Origin: Synchiropus splendidus
Lineage: Eukaryota > Chordata > Actinopteri > Syngnathiformes > Callionymidae
Length of the DNA stretch: 64,000 bases
Direction: 5' to 3'
NCBI RefSeq assembly: GCF_027744825.2
Contig: NC_071349.1
Location: forward strand, 18,972,501-19,036,500
A model generated the notes under the pieces. That model was not told the DNA's origin, did no database searches, and worked only from the letters and a program-made list of their open reading frames with translations. Position 1 is the stretch's first letter. Each line of letters starts with the position of its first letter. The translations under genes were made by a program, and so were the position numbers. Below, one piece after another: positions 13,863 to 23,684 of the stretch.

Positions 13863-14071
13863 CACTTTGTTTCATGAAGCCTCATTGGCCCCATCACTAC
13901 TTGACAGTGAAAAAGAAAGAGTCTCAGGATTTCCAGAGCACTGTAGGTGGCGTCATTGGCTTGAGGTTTCATTCAAATAGGTATTTAAAGCCAATGATTT
14001 TAGTGCCACCTAGTGGCCTCTGAAAATGAAGACACTGTTTCATGAAGCCTCATAAGATCATCTAAACTGTG
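13863..14071. mobile_element. MITE family A, fragments of two right ends
   Basis: Two copies of the right terminal segment (TTTCATGAAGCCTCAT) at 13863-13900 and 13995-14071, the second with the GTGCCACCTAGTGG arm motif. Truncated copies of the inverted-repeat family described at 14278. Confidence 0.7.
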
Positions 14072-14277
14072 AAGCGTAGCAGGAGTTTGAACTGTGGCAG
14101 TGCGTCATGGGACTCTGAGTGCTACTGGACGGGCCGCGCACAGAGCCAGCTGAAAGATCAAAGATGTTCTTGCGTTGTCAGTTTTCTTCCGACTCACTCG
14201 TAATTCTACTTTCACGCTGTGATGTAGCTTTTCTCACCATTGTTATGCTAAACTAGCGCAGAACCAGACTGTACGCT

Positions 14278-14462
14278 AGTGATGTGCTAGTGAGGCTTCA
14301 TGAAACAGAGTCCTCATTTTCAGAGCCCACTATGTGGCGCCGTGTGCTCTAAAGTCTTTGGATTTGAGAAACCACTTCACATTGTTTTTGAACCGAAAGC
14401 GCCATCTGCTGAGCTCTGAAAATACTGACACAGTTTCATGAAGCCTCCTGAGCCCGTCACTG
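14278..14462. mobile_element. MITE family A, near-complete copy
   Basis: Left end AGTGATGTGCTAGTGAGGCT then TCATGAAACAG; right end CAGTTTCATGAAGCCTCCTG then AGCCCGTCACT. The ends are inverted repeats of each other over roughly 35 bases. Inside each arm sits a block (GAGCCCACTATGTGGCGCC left, AAGCGCCATCTGCTGAGCTC right). Length about 185 bases with no coding capacity: a non-autonomous DNA element, probably hAT-like from its AGTGATGGGC end. Confidence 0.85.
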
Positions 14463-15110
14463 CTGCATACATTAAGTTGGCGGAGGATGATGACAGCTCG
14501 CGGTTGATATCACAAGTGTGATGGAAGGAAAGTTCTCATGCATAGGTTCATGAATGTGTTTGTGGTCCTGGTATGCCAGCGTCATGAGGGAGAGGACGCC
14601 AGTCCAACTCAAGACACTAGTAGAGCGCAAACCTCCACCAAGCCAAACCAATGAAAAGTCAAGCCAAGGAAAACATAACCACCTTGTGGGAGGTAGTTGG
14701 TTAGCATCTAACACGTGAAGTGAGAAAGACTTTTGTCGTTGAGTTGAAATGATCCGTCAAAACAAAGTGCCGCCAAGTCAGTGGCGGCTAACGGCTCTTC
14801 CGACACAAGTCCCATTAAGTGGAGCATATTAATCGAAGCGTTGCATGTGATGAATTCTGCCGCCGTGCATGCGCTTTACAGCTCACCATCTGGATAAAGG
14901 GCAAACTCTTAGCACTGAGAAAAGGTCAGCGCAGGAAGCATGAACCAGTTGACATTCTGTAATTTCAGAGCGCTGGATGTGCCGACAAGCGCCGTCACCG
15001 CGGATGTGCGGCGAAGAAGCGCTTCATTATCCCTGCAAGGTCCGGGGCGCGACAGACGGCTTTCGTTCGGATCGCTCCACCATCTTCGCTTACAAGTTCA
15101 GATCCTTTAC

Positions 15111-15278
15111 AGGGATGAGGCTTCATGAAACAGTGTCACGACTCAGAGCTGCACAGGTGTGCTTTAAAATGACTTGCTTTGAAATATGTGTTTGAAGATG
15201 AAGATTTTAGATCAGACAGCACCATCTAGTTGGTAAATGAGCACACTGTTTCATGAAGCTTCATCAGCCCATCACTAC
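15111..15278. mobile_element. MITE family A copy
   Basis: Left GATGAGGCTTCATGAAACAG, right CTGTTTCATGAAGCTTCATC then AGCCCATCACTA. Internal arm motif CAGCACCATCTAGTTGG. Confidence 0.85.
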
Positions 15279-16307
15279 TTTACCAGGAGCGTGTTTCAGT
15301 CGTGGTCGCTCAGGTCAGCTCAGCTCAGGAGAGGACCCGGGGTCAGATGGCAGCAGTCTACTTCTGACACCATTTGTCGCGCCCTGTCCTCACACGCTCC
15401 AGACTGACTCGCGCTGAACTGGCAGGGAAATATTCAGCCGCTCATTTGGGGAAGATGAAGCGTATTCCGGCTCTGAGTCAAACTCCTCTCTCTTAAAAAC
15501 ACACACTCGCTGTCAGCCAAACTTCCCACACACGAGCGAAAGGTTTCAAAAGAACCGTAAATAAAAGTTCTGTAATGGGCTCTGGCTCCTGCCCACGGAG
15601 GGTTTTTACATTTTAATGGTTCTGGATCTGTGAATGCGCGGCGCTTTCTTTGCTCACGTTCTGTGCAGCGTCTCTGCCGCGACCCTCCAGCAGGAAGTAG
15701 CTGCGGCGGGGTTGCGCTCCGTGTGGGCGGACCTCGCCGCGCCTCCCTGCCGCGCCTCACGGAACACCAAGCGTCGCCGCGCCGTTGTCTCATCACTGAA
15801 CATGTGTTTTGAAGCGGAGTTTGCCTCCTACGTTTGTCAAGACGGCAGCGTCTGCTGAAAGGAAAAACGTTTACGTCAGAGATGAACAGTCGACGACTGC
15901 TGCTCCTCTGTTGTCCAGAAATCACTGACCAACAAGTCCAACTAACGTGTCGCAGAGCGCTGACTTTTTCGGTGAGAAAAAAGTAAAGACTTGCAAAACA
16001 TTAATCCAAAAGTGTTGAAATTACTTTCAGTAAATAATCTTTGTAGAACAAGTGTTTGCTCTGCTTATCAATTTCCAAAAAAAGATCAATCATTGATCTG
16101 ATCTAAACATGTTTTACTTCTTGACTTTTTCAATGAAATCTGTGTTGTGTACTTCTCCCAAGTGAATGTATTAAACAGACTTTGAGTCAATGTACTTCAG
16201 TTATGGTTCAAATGAAAAGTAGATATTTATTTTTCCCCCTAATAATTTACCTGTTGAATTTCACCTCAAAATTTTATTCCCACTTTAATTTTCCCGTACA
16301 TTACTTC

Positions 16308-16780
16308 TACTGTTGTGGTGCATTGAGGGTGGGAGCGCGTTTAACGTTGCTACTGTGGCAGTTGGACTTTGCGTCGCCCGTGACTTGCACCTTAACTTAA
16401 AAGTCGCAATGTTTCCGTCATAAATACGAATCTGACGCTTGAATAAATCGGCTATGAGATGCTGAGCTGTTTCAAGATCAACTGCTCGACCTCTTGCCAC
16501 GAAACGTCTCCAGTGACGTTGATATTTATGCTAATGCTAAAGCTAACCATGCGAAATGCGCTAGTGAGATCATTTGTGGTGTGTTTCTAGCGTGATGAAG
16601 AAGGGATCGCGACTGTTTGACTGTTAAATGCTAGAAAAGTTGAATGTCCACTGTCGGCATGAATCGCATTTTAGAAATCCGACTTAGTCACCTTGAATTT
16701 ACCCCAAACAGCTCAAGTGTTTTGTCGTAGCGGCGCGTCTTTTCCTTTTTAGTGAGGTTTGAATTGGAAATCTGAGCCTC
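16308..16780. repeat. duplicated repeat B, copy 1
   Basis: Shares with 18141-18556 the blocks CTACTGTTGTGGTGCATT, GATCAACTGCTC, TTTATGCTAATGCTAAAGCT, CTGTCGGCATGAATCGC and GTGAGGTTTGAATTGGAAA in the same order and orientation. An interspersed repeat or local duplication without obvious coding capacity. Confidence 0.85.
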
Positions 16781-18140
16781 TGCTCTCAGCTCCTGAACGA
16801 TGCAATAAATCCAGAAAGATGAGCACAAGTGAATCAAATCTGGGTCGGACCTCAGAACACCGCTGGCTGACTTCAGATGTCTATAGAGTCTAACTCTCGT
16901 GCGCGAGTCCGTTCTGTGTGGCGGCTCAAAGAGGCGACCAGCTCCCTCCATCTCACGCCGACTAACTTGACCTTTTTTTTTTTGTTTCAACGTCCAACAC
17001 TGACGTCCAGAGTTGTCTCACCTTCTTTTGTACGGCGGCATTATCAATGAGACAGAAACCTACAGACGGAAGTAGTTTGTGAATATGTATAATTTCGCTC
17101 TTTTGTAAATACCGAGGAAATATTATGAATGATGTTTTGGTTTCAGATCATTTATGATAAACACTTGAGGCTTTGAAAAAATGCGACAGCGGCGTCTTTT
17201 TGTATGTGAAAACAAAGGAGCATAATTCAAGCTGATGAACATGTCTGTGTACCACTGCAGGAAACTAGCTAACCGGGTTTGTAAGTACTGATGTACATAA
17301 AAGAATGGCAGAGCATTTTTGTCTATTAATAAATGTGAAATTCTACTGTCGTGTCACTGTTTGTGTTTATTCAGCAGGAATCACGAATCTGCTCCGACTG
17401 TTGCAGTACATTATGGGTCAGAGGTTGACGCTGTGTCTTGAGAGTGGCTGGAGTCCATCCCAGCTACCTGGGGCGAGGGGCGAGAAAACTTTTCGTCAAC
17501 TTCTCTTCCTCACTTTTTCTCCTCCCTCCCTTCTGGTTTCACCTCCATCGATCCACCGTCCGTTTCAATTCTTCCCATCTCAATAATTCTCTTCCTTCCC
17601 TCCACACGTTTTCGTTCCCACCCACACTTTTCCTCAGCAGTTCTGTTTTCTCTTTATGACTTCCAACCTCTTCACACAGGTTTTTCTGCTCACAGCACCT
17701 TGTCTCTTACCTTCTCATCCTCCTCTCCTCTGATTCTTCTCTCCACATTTGTTGTGTTTTTCCACTGTAACCTGAAGAGAGGTTTAGTTCCTGAAGCAGA
17801 GCCGGCGAATCGGAGAGGACCTCGTGTAAACCCTGAACGGGATCGGTCGAGAGGTTCCTTGTTTAGATTTCGATAAAATGTCAGCCGACAGTAACGTTCT
17901 CTGGAGAGAAACACAAACTTGTGTGCCACACAGGTCTCATGATATTGTGTCTAGCAATTCATGACTCTGCCCCAATGTTATTTAGATATATAAAATGTAT
18001 ATATTTTCTCTTTTTTTGTCACTGCGCTTTGTTTTCCTTTTGTTTAATTGTGGAAAGTTGTGCAGCTTTGCGTGTTCTACTGTGTGTACAGTTGCTTTGT
18101 GTACGTCATTGATATTTAGTGTCTTTACTGTCTTTATTGT

Positions 18141-18556
18141 CTACTGTTGTGGTGCATTATGGGGCTTGAGAGGTGAGAGCACATTTAACGTTCAGTCACC
18201 ATCGCGGTAATTCTGTCGTAAATGGGAATCTTTTGCTGAAATAAATCAGCTACGAGATGCTGAGCTATTTGAAGATCAACTGCTCCACCTCTAGTAGAGA
18301 AATGTCTCTAGCGGCGTTGATCTTTATGCTAATGCTAAAGCTAACCATGCGAAATGCAAAGAAGCGCTAGTAAGATCACTTGTTCGTATGTTTCTGTGGT
18401 GACGCAGAAGGGATCACATTGTTTGTTAAACGCGAGAAAAGTTAAATGTCTACTGTCGGCATGAATCGCGACTTTGTCGCCACGAATTTTCCCCATTTTG
18501 TTGTAGCTTCTTTTCCATTTGCGTTTTAGTGAGGTTTGAATTGGAAATGTGAGCCT
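18141..18556. repeat. duplicated repeat B, copy 2
   Basis: Direct-orientation second copy, about 1.8 kb from copy 1, with several short indels between them. Confidence 0.85.
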
Positions 18557-19129
18557 CATGTTGTAAAGCAGTGCAGTTGATTCAACAACACAATTTAATA
18601 CATTTGCAGTACAACTTTAACCCGTGTTATTGACTCGTAACTGTCGATTTTCCGCCTCAAATTTTGTGACATTTTTGTGTTTGAGTTGTCGTTGAATTTC
18701 CCCAGAAGAGTCCGAATGATGTGGCCACATTTGTCGCGGCCATGTTGCCGTCAAACATCAGGGAAATCACGAGTGAAGCAGCTCATTCTTCCACGCTATG
18801 TTTTGGCCCGTCATTAAAAATCGTACCATCTTCCTCCGCTGTAGCAGGAGTCGCTTCTCTGCCCACAGCCGCCGCTTCTCTTTTCTGTTGTTGAGAAATT
18901 ATGAATGTTTCTTTTCCACATTGCCGCTCAGAGAAATGAGCTCGTTGTTGCGGCGCAGTAATGATCTGAGCGAGTTTTGGGGCGACTGACACCTCCAGTT
19001 CCAGGAGCGTCCTGCAGTGCTGCCGCCTGTCTGCCGCGCCCTGAACTGAGGCGGAGCCGCTTCTCCCTCAGACTCGACACCTCCACCCAGCTTCCAACAC
19101 ACTCACACACGGTTCACACCAGGGTCTCT

Positions 19130-19135
19130 TTTATT
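19130..19135 (-). terminator. candidate minus-strand poly(A) signal
   Basis: Read on the minus strand this is ctttAATAAAagagacc, followed within 10-40 bases by a strongly GT-rich stretch (ggtgtgaaccgtgtgtgag). This is the best-formed minus-strand cleavage context in the interval. It may end a long gfra4 3' UTR (4.4 kb after the stop) or a separate minus-strand transcript. No convincing coding exon was seen just upstream. Confidence 0.4.
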
Positions 19136-19715
19136 AAAGCGTCCGATTCAAGTTGTAAAAGTTTTCATAAATACATGTTTCAGTCGACCCGCACAGGTGT
19201 CACACACACAGGGAATATACGGCGTGGGATACACACGTCACAGGCCAGATGGACACTTCCCCACGTGTGTGTCGGGGCCGGTCTCCACGGCGCCCCCTGG
19301 CTGCTGGGTCACAGAGGAGAAGCAGGACCTGAGGGTCCCGAGCCGTCAGTCGGAGGACCAGCTTGTGTTCAAGAGCAGCTGACGGCGGCTCTCCAACTGG
19401 GGACGGTCAGACACGCAGCAGCAGCAGGATCTGGTCAGCAGAGGCATTCAGTTTTACTGGAGGCGTGGATGAGTGACAGGTGGGTTGGTGATTGTCAGGA
19501 TGACGGAGTGATGTCCCCCAAACAAACTCATCAGCTCCTCAAGCTGATGGTGAGTGGTGCGAGTGAGAGCATGAACCATCCCACTCACTCACTCATTCAG
19601 TCCGTTTATTGTCGTTCTGATCCAAACGCTTGGTCTCCTTCTTCTTCACGTGGACTGAATGAAATCAACATTGCACTGGTCACTTTACCTGAAAAATGTT
19701 TGAATCCCTTTTGTA

Positions 19716-19721
19716 AATAAA
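19716..19721 (+). terminator. candidate plus-strand poly(A) signal AATAAA
   Basis: AATAAA is followed by a T-rich and GT-rich element (cttgttgttattgttatg, 19738-19755), the usual layout of a vertebrate cleavage site. It could be a distal atrn poly(A) site, about 7 kb after the stop, or belong to an unannotated transcript. Confidence 0.35.
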
Positions 19722-19859
19722 GTTTATTTTAAAAGTCTTCTTGTTGTTATTGTTATGACAACTAGAATTTTACAAATATTTTGACACCACCTTTTTTTTT
19801 TTTTTATAAAATATTTTGTTATGAATTATTGGACCGTTTCTATTGTAATTATCTTTATA

Positions 19860-20250
19860 TATTTAATACATTTATTAATATCATATAAAATAAAATGTCA
19901 CATAATATAACATAACATAACAATAATAACATAGTATAACATAGCATAACAGCGCAACATAACATGACCAAAAAAAAGAAAACGACACACAAAATAAAAT
20001 GTCACATAACATGACATAACATGTCATAACATGTCATAACATGTTATGACATGTCATAACATGATATAACAATGTAACATAAAACCAAAGTAAAATAATA
20101 TCAAATAGCATATCATAAAATAAAAAATAACAAAATGAGACAATATCAAATAAAAAATAAAATATAATTTCAAATAACAAAACACAATAAAATGAAATAT
20201 CAAATAGCATAACATTAAATCATATCAAATAAAAAAAATAAATGAAATTA
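19860..20250. repeat. AT-rich tract of degenerate CATAA/ATAAC units
   Basis: Very A-rich, with repeated ATAACATAAC and CAAATA(A)n units. Includes a 24-base perfect palindrome at 20030-20053 built from CATGTCATAACATG and its complement. Confidence 0.8.
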
Positions 20251-20596
20251 ACATTCAAAATTTTGCTAAAATTAGACAGGAGTCGATAAAAACTAAGTAA
20301 AATAATTGGGGTTCCACAATTAATTTGTCACATATGAACATGTGACAGCAGAATGAAAACAAATGAAACGTGCATCAGTTTAAAGCCTGAACACCAGGAG
20401 GTTGTGTCCCAGTGGATTTGTCATGTGAACGTCACTTTTTTGTGTCTCTTTCCTGATGGATTTCACGAATGACTTGTCATTTCGTCTCCTCCATCGTGGA
20501 TGTTTTGGTTCTGACATCACATTGTAAGTGAAGCATCTTTCCTTGTGATTCATCTGTTATTTGTGTCACTCATTCGTGAATGCAGTACCGTCTACC

Positions 20597-20616
20597 CACC
20601 ACTGGGGGGCGCAGCG
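20597..20616 (+). promoter_or_regulatory. CTCF-like motif
   Basis: CCACCACTGGGGGGCGCAG closely fits the CTCF core (CCAnnAGGGGGCGC-type). It lies between the convergent genes. Motif match by eye only. Confidence 0.4.
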
Positions 20617-20753
20617 CACTTCGGCTGAAGTGTATTCCTCCAAAGAACCTGTACAATAAAAGCAGCCGTCACTCAGACCAGTGCAGTTCTCAACATTTCG
20701 ATTCATGAGCAAACTAACTTCACATCGCTCAGGTGTTTGGGTGACGTGCAGTG

Positions 20754-20914
20754 AGTGATGGGTGGTGAGGCTTCATGAAACAATGTGCTCATTTTCAGTG
20801 TTCTGACTAAAAAATGACTCAAATAAGTCTGAGAAGCCAGAGGTTTGAGAGCAGAGAGCGCCCTCTAGTGGGCTCTGAAAATGAAGACACTGTTTCATGA
20901 AGCCTCATAAGCCT
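20754..20914. mobile_element. MITE family A copy
   Basis: Left AGTGATGGGTGGTGAGGCTT, right CACTGTTTCATGAAGCCTCA. The right arm has GAGCGCCCTCTAGTGGGCTC, the clearest CTCF-like core of the family. Confidence 0.82.
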
Positions 20915-21655
20915 TGGGGAGGAGTGAAATTAATAGAGAGTAATGGAAACAGGAAGGAGTCATGTCATGAATGACACTTTAGAGAAAGTAGCGAGAAGAG
21001 GAAATAACTCAATAAAATGAGCAGTGAACAACAGGACAAAAACATGTCCAGAATTTCCTCACATGGCGACAGTAAAGAGACGAATGAATGCATGAACGTT
21101 GTCGTCAGTTTGTGCTCTTGAGAATGTCTGCGGCAGCGAGCGTGATGGGGGCGGGGCCTGTGACCGGCGGTGTCCCAACCTGCGACCTTCCCCCGACGCT
21201 CCCGACTGCATCACCTGCCTCCAAAACTCCATCAGTTTGAACTGCGCGAGCAGCAGGAAGAGAAACGTTCGCGTCACAGAAGTGGGTCACCACAAGTAGG
21301 ACACTTGTTTTTCTGAGGACAAATTGTCATGAAGACGTGAAACCGCGTGCGGAACGTTAGCTTAAGCCCGATGGACAGGGGCGGGTAAAACTGAAGCATC
21401 TGCTTGACAACACACATTTATGTGGCAGGTTCTTTCAATGGATTCACCAGTGGAGAAGGAGCTCGGTCGGCGGCAGCGGGGACAACAAAATGACATTCTT
21501 CATCACCAGACAAGAGCGTGTGGTTTCCATCCCCTCAGATGAAGCCGTGAGTCTCATTTCACTTGTGTTGAAAACCCCAGTCCCCCAGCGGCGGCAGCGG
21601 AGATGACATTTACCGACACGTCTGTCAGACACGAACGCTCCACCAAGAGTTGTGC

Positions 21656-21661
21656 TTTATT
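21656..21661 (-). terminator. candidate minus-strand poly(A) signal
   Basis: On the minus strand gaaAATAAAgcacaac is followed by ttggtggagcgttcgtgtc, a GT-rich downstream element. It is an alternative distal end for gfra4 or chance. Confidence 0.25.
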
Positions 21662-21984
21662 TTCCGGCAGTTTCTATCGAGCGTCCTCCAGCGGTCCGGC
21701 TTGGACTCAAGAGTCCGGGCGGGTCACGGCTCAGCACCTGCGTCCCAGCGCTCCGAGACGGACGCGTCCGATCTGTGTCCCGTCAGTGAGAGCAAAGCAT
21801 GACTGGTTACAAATCAGAGTTCCCTCTGTCCGTGTACATTTAGAAAATAGAAATTCAAGTGGCTCTTCCACATAAATCTTTTGTTTTTTTCCAGGTCCTT
21901 GCATTTAACAATGGAGAGTTTTCCTCATGGCACAGACGAAATCCAAAGTAAAACACAGACAGATTCATTTGCGTCCGTCCTTCC

Positions 21985-22850
21985 GAGCTACTTCTGTCCC
22001 TGAGGAATCCCCAGATGTTCCCAAGCCGGAGCAGCGTTCCTTTCGAGCCTCGAACCACCTCCACTGATCCTTGTCTGAGTGAAGGGAATACAAAAACACA
22101 CCAAGCCGGAGCAGAAAATACATTCTCCAATCCACACGCTCGACTCCGAACGAGCCTTTCAGGAAGCTACTAAGCCATTTTCACGACTCTTTTTCTTGTG
22201 ACATCACAGGGATGAATCCCAGGATGTCGCCAAGCCGGAGCAGCGAATGCATTTTCCTATCGATCGTCGCTTTCAGAGCACGCCTCAAACCAACTCGACT
22301 GATCCTCTTCCTAGTGACATCACTAAGCAGGATCCTGAGACGTCGCCAAGCCAGAGCAGCAAACATATTTCCCAAACCAATCATTCCTCACTGCCTTGAA
22401 GAATCGCTACCCACCACAGCTGAGCCTGACATCACAAAGGGGAATCCAAAAACCCACCAAGCCAGAGCAGCAAATGCATTTTCCGACTTAACCGTTCCTT
22501 TCGGAGCGCGCCTCAAACCAACCGATCCTCGTCCTAGTGACATCACTAAGGAGGATCTTGAGATGTCACCAAGCCAGAGCAGCAAACACATTCTCCAACC
22601 CAAATGCTCTTCTCGGAAACAGCCTTACAGGAAGATACAAACAGATACATCCACGACTCTTGACTCTCATGACATCACACAGATGGATCCCAGGATGCTA
22701 CCAAGCCAGAGCAGCAAATTCATTTTCCGGTCTAATCATTCCTCACGGCCTAAAGGAATCGCAAACCTGCTGGACTGACCCTTGTCCCAGTGACATCACT
22801 GAGGAGGATCCTGAGACGTCACCAAGCCGGAGCAGCAAACGTATTCATTC
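21985..22850. repeat. eight-unit minisatellite, 80-132 bp period
   Basis: The motif CCAAGCC(A/G)GAGCAG occurs at 22021, 22101, 22230, 22346, 22457, 22569, 22701 and 22822. Other unit parts (TGACATCAC, GGATCCTGAGA, CGCCTCAAACCAAC) recur between them. Several frames stay open across it, but unit lengths are not multiples of three, so it is not read as coding. Confidence 0.88.
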
Positions 22851-23406
22851 TTCTCCAGCCAGACTCGGACACACTCGCATGACCAAACGGCCTGCTGGTC
22901 TGATGGGTAAAACACGATTTCCGCTTCAACTTAGCTTCTTAGCTCGCCTTTTCGCATCAGGTCAAACCCTCAGCACGGCCACCAAACGGAGCAAAAAAAA
23001 AAAAACGGTGAAAATAGTCATGAATCATAACATTATTCCCATCAATGCTATAGCTTCAATTACAGAAGCGAACGCTTCGTAACTTTGTACAAAAGAAAAT
23101 GTACATCACGCACACGTTCGTCACTTCACCTGCATCATGAGTCTCAATACGGAATATTTATCTTTCATGTCGCGGAATGTTCTGGAACGGAACATAAAAA
23201 ATATTTTTCTTTTTTTTCTGTTTTTTTTCGTCAGTTTTGCCGCGGCGTCGTCTGTACACTTTCTGATCCCGTCAGCCTGGTGTGGAGGTGAGCTGCTTCA
23301 GACAGACAGTGAGGAGCTGAGACGGCGCTTGGTTGCGCCCCCTCTGGTGAGACGGCAGAACTTCCTTCCTTCCTCCCGGGTGTCGGACACACGTCGGCTC
23401 GGAGTC

Positions 23407-23412
23407 TTTATT
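23407..23412 (-). terminator. gfra4: proximal poly(A) signal of gfra4
   Basis: AATAAA on the minus strand 123 bases after the gfra4 stop, in the context tgtgAATAAAgactccg, followed by cgacgtgtgtccg. It is the first canonical signal after the stop, so it is the most likely end of the main transcript, with a 3' UTR of about 150 bases. Confidence 0.6.
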
Positions 23413-23534
23413 CACAAAAAAAGGAGAGAGTGTGATTCTGTGATAGAGTGAACAATGTTCTTCCCCTGCCATCCTGTGACACGCAGACAGAGTTTTCCCA
23501 CAGGGAGCGTGTCCTCAGAGGCCAGCCAGGCTTC

Positions 23535-23684
23535 CTATTGGTCAGAGAGCAGCAGGTTGAGCGTCATCCAGCCGAAAGTGAGCAGCAGGGACGAGCGCAG
23601 GCGTCCGGCTCCGCCGTCGGACAGACTCGGGGATGGGAGGGTGGAGTCGCCTTCGTCGCCCCACAATCTCTCGTTCTCGTTCAC
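23535..23684 (-). CDS. gfra4: gfra4 terminal coding exon: GPI-anchor signal and stop
   Basis: The exon is 150 bases, phase 0, after acceptor ctgtcgtcccgacag. It encodes [49 protein letters not shown] and TAG at 23535-23537. Small residues (SDGGAG), then a short basic hinge, then a hydrophobic tail to the end are the expected layout of a GPI attachment signal. The sequence itself is not conserved in the family, so the call rests on frame, position and composition. Confidence 0.78.
   Translation of the reverse strand: MNENERLWGDEGDSTLPSPSLSDGGAGRLRSSLLLTFGWMTLNLLLSDQ

Larger units (their letters stand above)
12769..15600 (+). other. atrn: probable atrn 3' UTR, end not defined
   Basis: Sequence downstream of the atrn stop. 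No AATAAA occurs in the first 2.7 kb. The first canonical plus-strand hexamer is at 15560-15565 and a stronger context lies at 19716-19721. The stretch includes a (CA)n tract (13044-13080) and MITE copies near 13.9, 14.3 and 15.1 kb. Transcript data would be needed to fix the 3' end. Confidence 0.4.

Noticed and set aside
18977..19720. 247-codon plus-strand frame ending at a poly(A) signal
   Set aside because: No recognisable domain, biased composition and a strong minus-strand poly(A) signal inside it; too weak to call a gene.
22212..23082. Open frames across the 22-kb repeat array with repeated SPSQSSK-like peptides
   Set aside because: Unit lengths are not multiples of three and the repeated peptide changes frame between units.
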